DNA of 64,000 bases from Thiohalocapsa halophila. GTDB lineage: Bacteria > Pseudomonadota > Gammaproteobacteria > Chromatiales > Chromatiaceae. The DNA lies in contig NZ_NRRV01000007.1 in assembly GCF_016583825.1 (NCBI RefSeq), positions 1 to 64,000 of the forward strand, written 5' to 3'. A model generated the notes under the pieces. That model was not told the origin of the DNA. It saw only the letters and a list, made by a program, of their open reading frames with translations, and ran no database searches. Both the position numbers and the translations under genes were made by a program. This document shows, in pieces, positions 56,924 to 64,000 of the stretch (the first letter of the stretch is position 1; each line of letters opens with the position of its first letter).

Positions 56924-57157
56924 TCAACGATAGACTTCTCTGCGATGGCCGATCTTGACCACGTTGATCACGGGTCGGCTGTCGTGAACCTCAGAGCTTG
57001 CGGTAGTCGCCGACCCGGATGCGACACTGGATGTCGCTGCCGGCCAGCTTCCGCGCACCCGGCGGCCCGAGCTCTTCGGCCGGGGCATCGCGCAGATCCG
57101 CGAGGTCCTCTCCAGCAGTGCCTTGTACTCCGCCACGGGCAGCAGGACCGACACCCG
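56924..57157 (-). pseudogene. Decayed RelBE-type toxin-antitoxin remnant
   Basis: Minus-strand pieces in different frames read like a type II module. An antitoxin-like start VLLPVAEYKALLE is followed, one base out of frame, by EDLADLRDAPAEE. Next comes a RelE-like ARKLAGSDIQCRIRVGDYR, then a frameshift or stop (TGA after KL) and, in the other frame, EVHDSRPVINVVKIGHRREVYR, the typical RelE carboxy end. The toxin amino part is missing, so antitoxin and toxin appear fused by deletion. At least two frame changes make it non-functional as it stands, unless the sequence contains errors. Confidence 0.7.
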
Positions 57158-57181
57158 GCCCGACGTGTCCCACGGGCAAAG

Positions 57182-57212
57182 AAAAAGGGGCTACGGTCTC
57201 CCGTAACCCCTT
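57182..57212 (-). terminator. Terminator of the tRNA operon
   Basis: Minus-strand stem GGGGTTACGG/CCGTAGCCCC (one G-T pair) with loop GAGA, followed by TTTTTC (57186-57181). Directly after the tRNA-Lys gene. Confidence 0.9.
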
Positions 57213-57216
57213 GACT

Positions 57217-57292
57217 TGGTGGGCCGTCTAGGATTCGAACCTAGGACCAATGGATTAAGAGTCCACTGCTCTACCAGCTGAGCTAACGGCCC
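57217..57292 (-). tRNA. tRNA-Lys (anticodon CTT)
   Basis: Reads GGGCCGTTAGCTCAGCTGGT at the 5' end. D, anticodon and T arms are all complementary; anticodon loop CTCTTAA gives CTT. The acceptor stem GGGCCGT pairs with ACGGCCC, and CCA is encoded. Seventy-six nucleotides. Last of four tRNAs in one operon; 35 bases separate it from the tRNA-His gene. Confidence 0.95.
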
Positions 57293-57327
57293 TTTGTGGG
57301 GATGGCGCTTAGCAGGGCGCCAATGTT

Positions 57328-57404
57328 TGGGGCGAACGATGGGGCTCGAACCCACGACCACCTAGGCCACAACCAGGTGCTCTACCAACTGAGCTACGTC
57401 CGCC
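57328..57404 (-). tRNA. tRNA-His (anticodon GTG)
   Basis: Begins GGCGGACGTAGCTCAGTTGG with the extra G-1 that pairs with C73, diagnostic of tRNA-His. The anticodon loop TTGTGGC gives GTG, the T arm is GTGGGTTCGAGCCCCAT, and CCA is encoded. Seventy-seven nucleotides counting G-1. Confidence 0.95.
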
Positions 57405-57475
57405 ATTGACTTATCGAGCTGTCGCTGCGACGCCGGTCACGCGCTTGGGAGATGCCCACCCGCGGTCTGCGCATT

Positions 57476-57552
57476 TGGCGCCCCGAGGAGGACTCGAACC
57501 CCCGACCAAGAGCTTAGAAGGCTCCTGCTCTATCCGCCTGAGCTATCGGGGC
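57476..57552 (-). tRNA. tRNA-Arg (anticodon TCT)
   Basis: Begins GCCCCGATAGCTCAGGCGGA. The anticodon loop CTTCTAA gives TCT, reading AGA/AGG. Acceptor stem GCCCCGA/TCGGGGC, G73, encoded CCA. Seventy-seven nucleotides. AGA and AGG should be rare codons in this GC-rich genome. Confidence 0.95.
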
Positions 57553-57639
57553 GTAATCTGCTGCGCTGCGCACCACTGCCAACCACTGCACCGAGCCGAG
57601 GATGTACCAGCCGGCGCCAGCATGCAGCCGCATCCTTAA

Positions 57640-57716
57640 TGGTCGGGGTAGAGGGATTCGAACCCCCGACATCCTGCTCCCAAAGCAGGCGCGCTACCAG
57701 ACTGCGCTATACCCCG
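57640..57716 (-). tRNA. tRNA-Pro (anticodon TGG)
   Basis: Begins CGGGGTATAGCGCAGTCTGG with the C1 start typical of bacterial tRNA-Pro. The anticodon loop TTTGGGA gives TGG. Acceptor CGGGGTA/TACCCCG, A73, encoded CCA. Seventy-seven nucleotides. First gene of the operon. Confidence 0.95.
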
Positions 57717-57759
57717 GCGTCGGCAAGGCTCGAACTCGCAGCGACCTTAAACCGTGCAG

Positions 57760-57786
57760 CCTATACCCTCTTGCCGTCATCGTCAA
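57760..57786 (-). promoter_or_regulatory. Promoter of the tRNA operon
   Basis: Minus-strand TTGACG (57786-57781), 15-base spacer, TATAGG (57765-57760), about 40 bases before tRNA-Pro. The sequence after the -10 is CTGCACGG, GC-rich as in stringently controlled stable-RNA promoters. The spacer is shorter than ideal. Confidence 0.65.
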
Positions 57787-57960
57787 TATTTTGTGCGCTC
57801 GCGTGCGCTCGCCATCTTGGCATTGGCGTCAGACACCTGATGCAGCGGCGCGGTTTCGCGGGCAGCGCACCTTGGCCAAGCTACGACTGCACGGTGCCGT
57901 GCTTGCAGAGCGAGCGCAAGCGCTGGATCATGCCCGCCTCACCACCGACGGAGGTATCGC

Positions 57961-58812
57961 ATGGGCGCAAGCATCCTGGATGGGAAGGCCATCGGGGCGG
58001 AGATCCGCGCGCAGGTGAAGGCGCAGGTGGATGCCCGCCTCGCCGCCGGTCGGCGAGCACCAGGCCTCGCGGTGGTGCTGGTCGGGGAGCATTCGGCCTC
58101 GCAGGTGTATGTGCGCAACAAGCGTAAGGCCTGCGCGGAGGTGGGCTTTCACTCGGCGTTGCACGAGCTGCCGGCTGACACCTCACAGGCGCAGCTGCTG
58201 GCGCTGGTGGACCGGCTCAATGCCGATGACGCCATCGACGGCATCCTGGTCCAACTGCCGCTGCCCGAGCAGATCGACGCCGAGGCGGTCATCGAGCGCA
58301 TCCTGCCCGCCAAGGACGTGGATGGCTTCCATCCGTACAACGTCGGCCGCCTGGTGCTGCGCATGCCGCGGCTGCGCCCGTGCACGCCCAAGGGCATCAT
58401 GACCCTGTTGGCGCGCACCGGCCAGCGGCTCGAAGGGCTGGACGCGGTGGTGATCGGGCAGTCGAACATCGTCGGCCGGCCCATGGCCCTGGAGCTGCTG
58501 GCGGCACGCTGCACCATCACCGTCTGCCACAGCCGGACCAAGGACCTCGCCGACAAGGCCCGCGCCGCGGATGTGCTGGTGGTCGCCATGGGCCGCGCGC
58601 GCTATGTGCCGGGCGATTGGATCAAGCCCGGTGCGCTGGTGATCGACGTCGGCATGAACCGCGACGAGCAGGGCAAGCTCTGCGGCGACGTGGACTTCGC
58701 GGCGGCCGCCGAGCGAGCGGGCTGGATCACGCCCGTGCCGGGGGGCGTCGGCCCCATGACCATTGCGAGCCTGTTGGAGAACACGCTCCAGGCGGCGGGG
58801 CTGCGGGCATAG
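57961..58812 (+). CDS. folD: Bifunctional methylenetetrahydrofolate dehydrogenase/cyclohydrolase FolD
   Basis: Interconverts one-carbon tetrahydrofolates with NADP. The 283-residue protein starts [20 protein letters not shown] after GGAGG. Motifs: [20 protein letters not shown] (catalytic Tyr and Lys), [55 protein letters not shown], the nucleotide loop [20 protein letters not shown], and the end [20 protein letters not shown]. Divergent from the tRNA operon. Confidence 0.97.
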   Translation: MGASILDGKAIGAEIRAQVKAQVDARLAAGRRAPGLAVVLVGEHSASQVYVRNKRKACAEVGFHSALHELPADTSQAQLLALVDRLNADDAIDGILVQLPLPEQIDAEAVIERILPAKDVDGFHPYNVGRLVLRMPRLRPCTPKGIMTLLARTGQRLEGLDAVVIGQSNIVGRPMALELLAARCTITVCHSRTKDLADKARAADVLVVAMGRARYVPGDWIKPGALVIDVGMNRDEQGKLCGDVDFAAAAERAGWITPVPGGVGPMTIASLLENTLQAAGLRA

Positions 58813-59146
58813 CGGGCGCCGGCTTTGATGATAACTCCGACCACCTGGGCTGCTGACTGCTTAGTCTGGCCATCCCGGCCTGACAGAATCAGGGCTGGAA
58901 GCCCTGAGTGGGCGCTGATCGTCAGCCTAACCAGCAGCACGAACCTGGCTCCTACGCGCCGGAGGTTCGGCAAGTATTCGCCGTAGGTCGGGCTGAGGCA
59001 CGAAGCCCGACGCCGCGCTTGCCGTCACCGCCTGATTGCCGGGCCTCCCGACGTCGGCCTACGGGCGGCATCTTCTACCCACCCTCATCCACCATCAGAC
59101 TTGCGTCGAGCCCCCGCGGACGGTCGCATCCGCGTCGCGATCGATA
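58813..59146. other. 334-bp spacer between folD and cysS with a palindromic element
   Basis: No supported gene. It contains a compound dyad: outer CCGTAGG (58981-58987) with CCTACGG (59058-59064), inner GTCGGGCT (58987-58994) with AGCCCGAC (59004-59011). It could serve as a bidirectional 3' hairpin for convergent folD and cysS, and also resembles dispersed palindromes. Confidence 0.65.
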
Positions 59147-60532
59147 TCAACTGCGCCGCCAGGTCGTCCCGCCGGCACCGTCCTCCAGCACGACGCCTGC
59201 GCCCTGGAGCTCGTCGCGGATGCGGTCCGCCTCGGCGAAGTCCTTGGTCTTGCGGGCAGCGGCCCGGCGGGCGATGAGATCCTCGATGGCGGCGTCCGTG
59301 AGGCCGTCCTCGCCGCTACCGGCCTTGAGGTAGGCATCCGGGTCCTGGCCGAGCAGGCCCAGGTCATCGCCCAACAAGCGCAGCTCCGCCGCCAAGCCCG
59401 CGGCGGCGGCTGTGTCCTCGGCGCGCAGGCGATTCATCTCGCGCGCCAGGTCGAAGAGCACCGCCAGGGCCTCCGGCGTGTTGAAATCGTCGTTCATGGC
59501 CGCGTCGAAGCGCTCCCGATAGGCCGCGCCGCCGGCCGGCTCGGCGTCTGCGGGCAGCCCGCGCATGGCGGTGTAGAGCCGGGTGAGTGCCGCGCGGGCG
59601 CCGTCGAGCTGGCTGTCGTCGTAGTTGAGCGGGCTGCGGTAGTGGCTGGCGAGGATGAAGTAGCGGACTTCCTCCGGCTGATAGCGCTCCAGGATGTCGC
59701 GCACGGTGAAGAAATTGCCCAGGGACTTGGACATTTTCTCGTCGTTAACGCGCACGAAGCCGTTGTGCATCCAGCACTGGACGAAGGGCTCGCCGGTGGC
59801 GCCTTCGCTCTGGGCGATCTCGTTCTCGTGGTGCGGGAACATCAGATCCGCACCGCCGCCGTGGATGTCGAAGTGGTTACCGAGGCAGCCGGTGGACATG
59901 GCGGAGCATTCGATGTGCCAGCCCGGGCGGCCCGGCCCCCAGGGCGACTCCCAGGACGGCTCGCCGGGCTTGGCGGCCTTCCACAAGGCGAAATCCAGGG
60001 GGTCCTGCTTGGCCTCCCCCACCTCGACACGGGCGCCGGCGCGCAGGTCCTGCGGGTCCTTGCCGGAGAGCCGTCCGTAGCCGGGGAAGCTCGCCACCGC
60101 GTAGTAGACATCGCCATTGTCGGCGACATAGGCATGTCCCTTGTCGAGCAGGCGCCGAATCATCGCGTGCATCTCGGCCATGTGGGCCGTCGCCCGCGGC
60201 TCCTGGTCCGGGCGCAGCACGCCCAGGCGGTCGGCGTCCTCGTGCATGGCGGCGATGAAACGCTCGGTGAGCGCGGCCATGGGCTCGCCGTTCTCGTCCG
60301 CGCGGCGGATGATCTTGTCGTCAACGTCCGTGATGTTGCGCACATAGGTCACGGCATAGCCGAGGCGCTTGAGGTGGCGGTAGACCACGTCGAAGACCAC
60401 CAGCACCCGCGCATGCCCCAGGTGGCAGAGGTCGTAGACCGTCATGCCGCAGACGTACATGCGCACCTGTTCCGGTGTCAGCGGCTGAAAGGGCTCCTTG
60501 CGGCGCGTGAGGCTGTTGTGGATCTCGAGCAT
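59147..60532 (-). CDS. cysS: Cysteinyl-tRNA synthetase
   Basis: Charges tRNA-Cys. From [20 protein letters not shown] the product is 461 residues, identical in length to E. coli CysS. Zinc and class I motifs: [20 protein letters not shown] (Cys ligand, HIGH variant HLGH), the later zinc Cys in [15 protein letters not shown] with H and E nearby, and KMSKS in [17 protein letters not shown]. The anticodon-binding end ([20 protein letters not shown]) is standard. The open frame extends to 60745 but is arginine-rich and unlike CysS. It is divergent from ppiB. Confidence 0.97.
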   Translation of the reverse strand: MLEIHNSLTRRKEPFQPLTPEQVRMYVCGMTVYDLCHLGHARVLVVFDVVYRHLKRLGYAVTYVRNITDVDDKIIRRADENGEPMAALTERFIAAMHEDADRLGVLRPDQEPRATAHMAEMHAMIRRLLDKGHAYVADNGDVYYAVASFPGYGRLSGKDPQDLRAGARVEVGEAKQDPLDFALWKAAKPGEPSWESPWGPGRPGWHIECSAMSTGCLGNHFDIHGGGADLMFPHHENEIAQSEGATGEPFVQCWMHNGFVRVNDEKMSKSLGNFFTVRDILERYQPEEVRYFILASHYRSPLNYDDSQLDGARAALTRLYTAMRGLPADAEPAGGAAYRERFDAAMNDDFNTPEALAVLFDLAREMNRLRAEDTAAAAGLAAELRLLGDDLGLLGQDPDAYLKAGSGEDGLTDAAIEDLIARRAAARKTKDFAEADRIRDELQGAGVVLEDGAGGTTWRRS

Positions 60533-60793
60533 GGGCAGCAGTCCCCGCCTTTTGTGACCTGATGTGGCAGGCGCTCGGCGCCTCGCCCGGGCTCGGGAAC
60601 GACCCGGATCGCCGCGAAATCTTAGCAAAGCCCATACCAGTCGAGAACCGGTCCAACGGGGTCGGGGTTTTGCCGAAGCGGCGAAACCCGTAGCATAAGA
60701 GACACCAAGCGGCCGCCGGGCCGCATCCACGCTGGCCGGCGCCATCGCCGAGCAGCCGTGCCAACAGCATTCTCATTAGAGCAGGAGCAGCCC

Positions 60794-61285
60794 ATGATCA
60801 AGCTGACCACAAACCACGGCGATATCCTCATCGATCTGGATTACGACCACGCACCCGTCACCGCCGCCAACTTCGAGCAGTATGTCCGCGACGGCCACTA
60901 CGACGGTACGCTCTTTCATCGCGTCATCGACGGCTTCATGATCCAGGGTGGCGGCATGAGCACGGATTTCGTGCAGAAGCCGACGCGCGCGCCCATCGAG
61001 AACGAGGCCCGCAACGGCCTCAAGAACGTCACCGGCAGCTTGGCCATGGCACGCACGAACGACCCGCATTCCGCCTCGGCCCAATTCTTCATCAACGTCT
61101 CCGACAACGCCTTTCTGGACTACCCGGGTCAGGATGGCTGGGGTTACTGCGTCTTTGGCAAGGTGGTCGAGGGCATGGATGTGGTCAACTCCATCAAGGG
61201 CGTCAAGACGGGCGCCCGCAACGGCCACCAGGACGTGCCGGAGCAAGACGTCGTGCTCGAGAAGGCGGAAGTCGTCGAAGGCTGA
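60794..61285 (+). CDS. ppiB: Cyclophilin-type peptidyl-prolyl isomerase PpiB
   Basis: Cytoplasmic prolyl isomerase. From [20 protein letters not shown], preceded by GCAGGAG, the product is 163 residues (164 in E. coli). Cyclophilin signature: [20 protein letters not shown] (catalytic Arg), [20 protein letters not shown], and [18 protein letters not shown]. No signal peptide. It is divergent from cysS, and lpxH follows 48 bases later, the usual cysS/ppiB/lpxH arrangement. Confidence 0.97.
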   Translation: MIKLTTNHGDILIDLDYDHAPVTAANFEQYVRDGHYDGTLFHRVIDGFMIQGGGMSTDFVQKPTRAPIENEARNGLKNVTGSLAMARTNDPHSASAQFFINVSDNAFLDYPGQDGWGYCVFGKVVEGMDVVNSIKGVKTGARNGHQDVPEQDVVLEKAEVVEG

Positions 61286-61333
61286 GCACGCTGCGACCGA
61301 CCTCGCCCGACGCCACCGCAACACTACCGATCC

Positions 61334-62194
61334 ATGCCGTCCGAGCCCTTGCGCCCATCAGGGGCCGCGCATTCCGTTTCGCATCCCGATGAGCGGCTGT
61401 TCATCGCCGATCTGCACCTGTCCCCGGAGCGCGAGCGACTCACTGCACTGTTTCTGGAGTGGCTCCAGGCGCGCGCCGCCGGCAGCGCCGCGCTCTACAT
61501 CCTGGGTGACCTCTTCGATGCCTGGGTCGGCGACGACGACGATACCTACCACCAGGTGGAGTCCGCCCTCGCCGCCGTCGCCGCGGCAGGCACGCGCTGT
61601 CTGTTCATGCACGGCAACCGCGATTTCCTCGTCGGCCGGCGCTTCGCCCGCCGGACCGGCTGCCAGCGGCTGCGTGACCCCACGCGCATCGATCTCGGCG
61701 GGGAGCCCGTCCTGCTGATGCACGGCGATCTACTCTGCACCGATGACGTCGCCTACCAGCGCTTTCGCCGACGGGTGCGCAATCCCTTGGTGCAATGGCT
61801 GTTCCGGCGCCAGCCGCTGGCCAAGCGCAGGCGCATCGCCGCGGAGTACCGCCAGCGCAGCGCGGCGGCCATGGCGGAGAAGACCGATGCCATCATGGAC
61901 GTCAACGCAGATGCGGTGCAGCGGCTCATGCAGGCGCACGGCGTCAGTCGGCTGATCCACGGCCACACCCACCGACCCGCCGACCATGAGCTGCGACTCG
62001 ACGGTGCAGTGGCTTACAGACACGTGCTCGCTGACTGGTCCGCCGACGGTGGGGAAGTGCTGGTGGCCGCGAACGCCAGCCTGCGGCGGGAGGCCGTGTG
62101 CCCGCTGCGCCCGTCGGCGGGCAGCGGCGCCCCCTCGCCCATGCCGGCCCCCGACCGAGCACCGACGCCGCCCGGTGCGCGAGCGGCGCGGTAA
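61334..62194 (+). CDS. lpxH: UDP-2,3-diacylglucosamine pyrophosphatase LpxH
   Basis: Cytoplasmic-face metallophosphoesterase of lipid A synthesis, making lipid X. Metal-site blocks are complete: FIADLHLSPERERLT (DxH), YILGDLFDAWVGDDDD (GDxxD), FMHGNRDFLVGRRFA (GNHD/GNRD), LLMHGDLLCTDD and RLIHGHTHRPADHEL (GHTH). The lid region VRNPLVQWLFRRQPLAKRRR is typical. Product 286 residues, longer than E. coli (240) because of an 18-residue head and a Pro/Ala tail. It overlaps nothing and is convergent with the DUF455 gene. Confidence 0.96.
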   Translation: MPSEPLRPSGAAHSVSHPDERLFIADLHLSPERERLTALFLEWLQARAAGSAALYILGDLFDAWVGDDDDTYHQVESALAAVAAAGTRCLFMHGNRDFLVGRRFARRTGCQRLRDPTRIDLGGEPVLLMHGDLLCTDDVAYQRFRRRVRNPLVQWLFRRQPLAKRRRIAAEYRQRSAAAMAEKTDAIMDVNADAVQRLMQAHGVSRLIHGHTHRPADHELRLDGAVAYRHVLADWSADGGEVLVAANASLRREAVCPLRPSAGSGAPSPMPAPDRAPTPPGARAAR

Positions 62195-62207
62195 CGATTC
62201 CGCCCTG

Positions 62208-63053
62208 TCATCGGCACAGGGCTTCCAACTGTGCCAGCTCCGCCTCGTCGAAGCCCGCCGCGAGCCGCGCCTGCCGATTCAGCGGGCAGCGGATGCGCCC
62301 TTGCATGTGCTTGGCGAGCAGCCGGAAATAGGTCTCTCGGGGCGCCAGGCCGCGCTGCTCGCACAGCCAACGGAGCCAGTGGCTGCCGATGGCCACATGC
62401 GCCACTTCCTCGCGCAGAATGACCTCCAGACGCTCGGCGGTCGCCGTATCACCGGCGCGCTGGAGGCGCTCGATCATGCCCGGGGTCACGTCGAGTCCGC
62501 GCGCCTCCAGTACCCTTGGCACCAAGGCCATCCGCGCCAGCACGTCATGCGCGGTGGCCTCCGCCATCTGCCACAGACCGTCATGTGCCGGGAAGTCGCC
62601 GTACTCGTAGCCGAGCGCCTGCAGACGCGCCTGCAGCATGGCGAAGTGGCGTGCCTCGTCGTCCGCGACCCGCGCCCAGTCCAGCGCGAACGCCGCGGGC
62701 ATCGCAGGAAAACGCTGCACCGCGTCCCAGGCAAGGTTGATGGCGTTGAGCTCGATGTGGGCCACCGCATGCACCAAGGCCGCCCGGCCCTCGGGCTGGT
62801 CGAGCCCGCGTCGCGGCAAGTCCCGGGGTGACACCAGTACCGGGCGCTGCGGCCGGCCGGGCGCCGCTTGGGGCGTGTGCGCAGCGCGCAGGTCCCGGCG
62901 CAGATCCCGGCGCAGCTCACCGGCGCGGATGCGGGCCGTGGTCTCCTGTGTCAGACGCACCTTGGCCGCCGGGTCCGGCTCGGCCAGACAGCGCGCCGCG
63001 GCCGCCAGGAGCTCGCAGCCGCTCATGCGCCGCGCTTCCGGCCAGACGGCCAT
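62208..63053 (-). CDS. DUF455 ferritin-like protein
   Basis: A 281-residue, all-helical protein of the DUF455 family, related to ferritin-like di-iron carboxylate proteins; function unknown. Candidate metal ligands lie in VHAVAHIELNAINLAWDAVQ (E..H pattern: AHIELNA), ARVADDEARHFAMLQARLQA (DDEARHF, E-x2-H) and VILREEVAHVAIGSHWLRWL (EE-x2-H), which together are the classical three-helix iron site. The head (about 85 residues) has Arg-rich repeats and is not conserved. An ATG 10 codons in (MSGCELL) is an alternative start. It is convergent with lpxH, with a 13-base gap. Confidence 0.9.
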   Translation of the reverse strand: MAVWPEARRMSGCELLAAAARCLAEPDPAAKVRLTQETTARIRAGELRRDLRRDLRAAHTPQAAPGRPQRPVLVSPRDLPRRGLDQPEGRAALVHAVAHIELNAINLAWDAVQRFPAMPAAFALDWARVADDEARHFAMLQARLQALGYEYGDFPAHDGLWQMAEATAHDVLARMALVPRVLEARGLDVTPGMIERLQRAGDTATAERLEVILREEVAHVAIGSHWLRWLCEQRGLAPRETYFRLLAKHMQGRIRCPLNRQARLAAGFDEAELAQLEALCR

Positions 63054-63138
63054 CGCGTCGGGCTGCCCAATGCGTTACGCTTCATAGGTAGTCCATCGAT
63101 AACTAAAAGGTCGCCTGTCGCGGCCGGAGGACAGCCCC

Positions 63139-63387
63139 ATGAAGCTCTGCCCCAAGTGCGCGACGTCGCCGTTGCCGTTCGTGATGATCGCCGTCATCGC
63201 GAGCGTCATCGGGTTTCTGACCTGGTTGACCCTGGGCCTCTCGGACTGGGGCGCCTGGCCGCGCCTTGGCATTGCGGCCGCCAGCGTCGGCGCCGTTGCC
63301 GCAACGCTGTGGCACTATGTGATCAGCTGTATGCGCCGCCACTGTCGCCATCGGGACGGCTTCGGGGGCATGACCGCCTCTTCGTAG
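63139..63387 (+). CDS. Small membrane protein with CxxC head, 82 residues
   Basis: Not recognised as a named family. It begins MKLCPKCATSPLPFVMIAVI: a CPKC knuckle at residues 4-7 before the first helix, then ASVIGFLTWLTLGLSDWGAW, and a second helix (LGIAAASVGAVAATLWHYVI). A short basic tail with two Cys and several His follows (SCMRRHCRHRDGFG). GGAGG precedes the ATG by 7 bases, supporting expression. Two cysteine pairs could bind a metal on the cytoplasmic side. It lies alone between the divergent DUF455 gene and the convergent tsaB. Confidence 0.75.
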   Translation: MKLCPKCATSPLPFVMIAVIASVIGFLTWLTLGLSDWGAWPRLGIAAASVGAVAATLWHYVISCMRRHCRHRDGFGGMTASS

Positions 63388-63449
63388 CAGATGGCCGGCG
63401 GTGTCCGCCGGGACTCGCCGGATGAGCGCGGACCAGGATAGGCTCGATC

Positions 63450-64000
63450 TCATTTCGCGGCGCTGCTGGTGACCCGATCGCGCAAGTACACCGGCAGCGC
63501 ATCGGCAGGGTCCAGCAGCGCACCGGCGGCATAATCCGCGGCGGCGAGTACGGCGACATCCTGAGCCTCGCATGGGCGCTCTGCCTCCACGCTCGCCGGA
63601 CCCGTGCCGCAGGCCGCTCGCACCGCAGCGGCCAGTACCTCCGGATAGGTCTGCCAGCCGCTACCCGCGGCCGCCCAGGGCCTGGGTCCGCCCGGCACCG
63701 TCACGGCCTCGGGGGCGCAGACCCGATCGTCAAGCAACGCCTCCATGAGGCCCTGCGCATTGGCCGCGTAGGCACCGGCATAGACCTCCCCCATCCGAGC
63801 ATCCAGCGCACAGAGCACGCGCTGCGCACCGGCGTCGCGCCGGCAGCCCTGTGCCAGCGCCGCGAGCGTCGATACCCCCACCACGGGCTTGTCCGCGGCC
63901 AGCGCAGCGCCCTGCACCACCGCAGCAGCGATGCGCAGCCCCGTAAAGGAGCCCGGCCCGCGGGCGAAGGCGAAGGCGTCGAGCGCCGCAGCACGCAGCC
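63450..64000 (-). CDS. tsaB: TsaB, tRNA threonylcarbamoyladenosine synthesis protein, 5' end off the right edge
   Basis: Partner of TsaD and TsaE in t6A37 modification of ANN-reading tRNAs. Translating the minus strand from base 64000 in the frame of the stop gives LRAAALDAFAFARGPGSFTG and then LRIAAAVVQGAALAADKPVV, the unmistakable TsaB/YeaZ block. This is followed by GVSTLAALAQGC, LCALDARMGEVYAGAY, and the end [20 protein letters not shown]. The start and roughly the first 50 residues lie beyond the window. No ATP-grasp or metal motif is expected, since TsaB is a non-catalytic paralogue of TsaD. Confidence 0.93.
   Translation of the reverse strand, partial: LRAAALDAFAFARGPGSFTGLRIAAAVVQGAALAADKPVVGVSTLAALAQGCRRDAGAQRVLCALDARMGEVYAGAYAANAQGLMEALLDDRVCAPEAVTVPGGPRPWAAAGSGWQTYPEVLAAAVRAACGTGPASVEAERPCEAQDVAVLAAADYAAGALLDPADALPVYLRDRVTSSAAK

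Noticed and set aside
57217-57716. tRNA operon as an active integration site with att repeats
   Set aside because: No duplicated tRNA 3' end or integrase gene found within the window.

Overview
The window reads as a high-GC gammaproteobacterial chromosome, most likely from the Chromatiales/Ectothiorhodospiraceae side of the class. Evidence: classic gammaproteobacterial neighbourhoods (comEC-exbB-exbD beside lolCD; fur/bamE/rnfH/ratA; ftsH-folP-glmM; rpsP-rimM-trmD-rplS; guaBA-tadA; folD/cysS/ppiB/lpxH), a Tat-exported high-potential iron-sulfur protein (HiPIP, typical of purple sulfur and related halophilic or sulfur-oxidising bacteria), PEP-CTERM-like secreted proteins, and strong G/C at third codon positions. 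No rRNA, CRISPR array, prophage or intact insertion sequence was seen.

Layout. 0-8 kb: envelope biogenesis (ExbD/ExbB, ComEC, DUF2062 protein, LolD, LolC, a low-complexity membrane-anchored protein). 8-13 kb: purine salvage (methylthioinosine phosphorylase-like enzyme, hypoxanthine phosphoribosyltransferase), a hemerythrin, two Dpp/Opp-type permeases without ATPase or binding protein, an L,D-transpeptidase, and Fur. 13-21 kb: BamE, RnfH, RatA, a sodium symporter, GlmM, FolP, FtsH, RlmE. 21-25 kb: a membrane protein, HiPIP, an NlpC/P60 lipoprotein and two unknowns. 25-33 kb: a forward block with a CPA1 antiporter, a membrane GDPD, SrkA, a YchJ-type protein, two alpha/beta hydrolases and three small unknown proteins. 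33-42 kb: a cNMP-binding protein, amidohydrolase, pirin, SelO, a HepT/MntA toxin-antitoxin pair, exonuclease I and the S16-L19 operon.

42-50 kb is the accessory-looking part: an alpha-E/circularly permuted ATP-grasp pair, then a more AT-rich, gene-sparse stretch with two PEP-CTERM-like proteins, a secreted unknown protein and an orphan LuxR-type response regulator. Its spacers hold palindromes and direct repeats. 50-64 kb returns to housekeeping: xseA, guaB, guaA, tadA, a DUF4325 protein, a decayed RelBE-like module, a Pro-Arg-His-Lys tRNA operon with promoter and terminator, folD, cysS, ppiB, lpxH, a DUF455 protein and tsaB (cut by the right edge).

Most genes are packed with 1-35 bp overlaps (ATGA, GTGA, TTGA), implying translational coupling. 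Repeats are a theme: a 13-bp tandem repeat, two G-rich hexanucleotide arrays, a heptanucleotide array that can fold into a guaB-guaA hairpin, and dispersed palindromes with a GTGGGAGCGGC core. No clearly new multi-gene system is proven. The best candidates for a second look are the 32.2-33.2 kb small-protein trio, the 45-49 kb PEP-CTERM region with its structured leader, the L,D-transpeptidase/orphan permease unit, and the HepT/MntA module.
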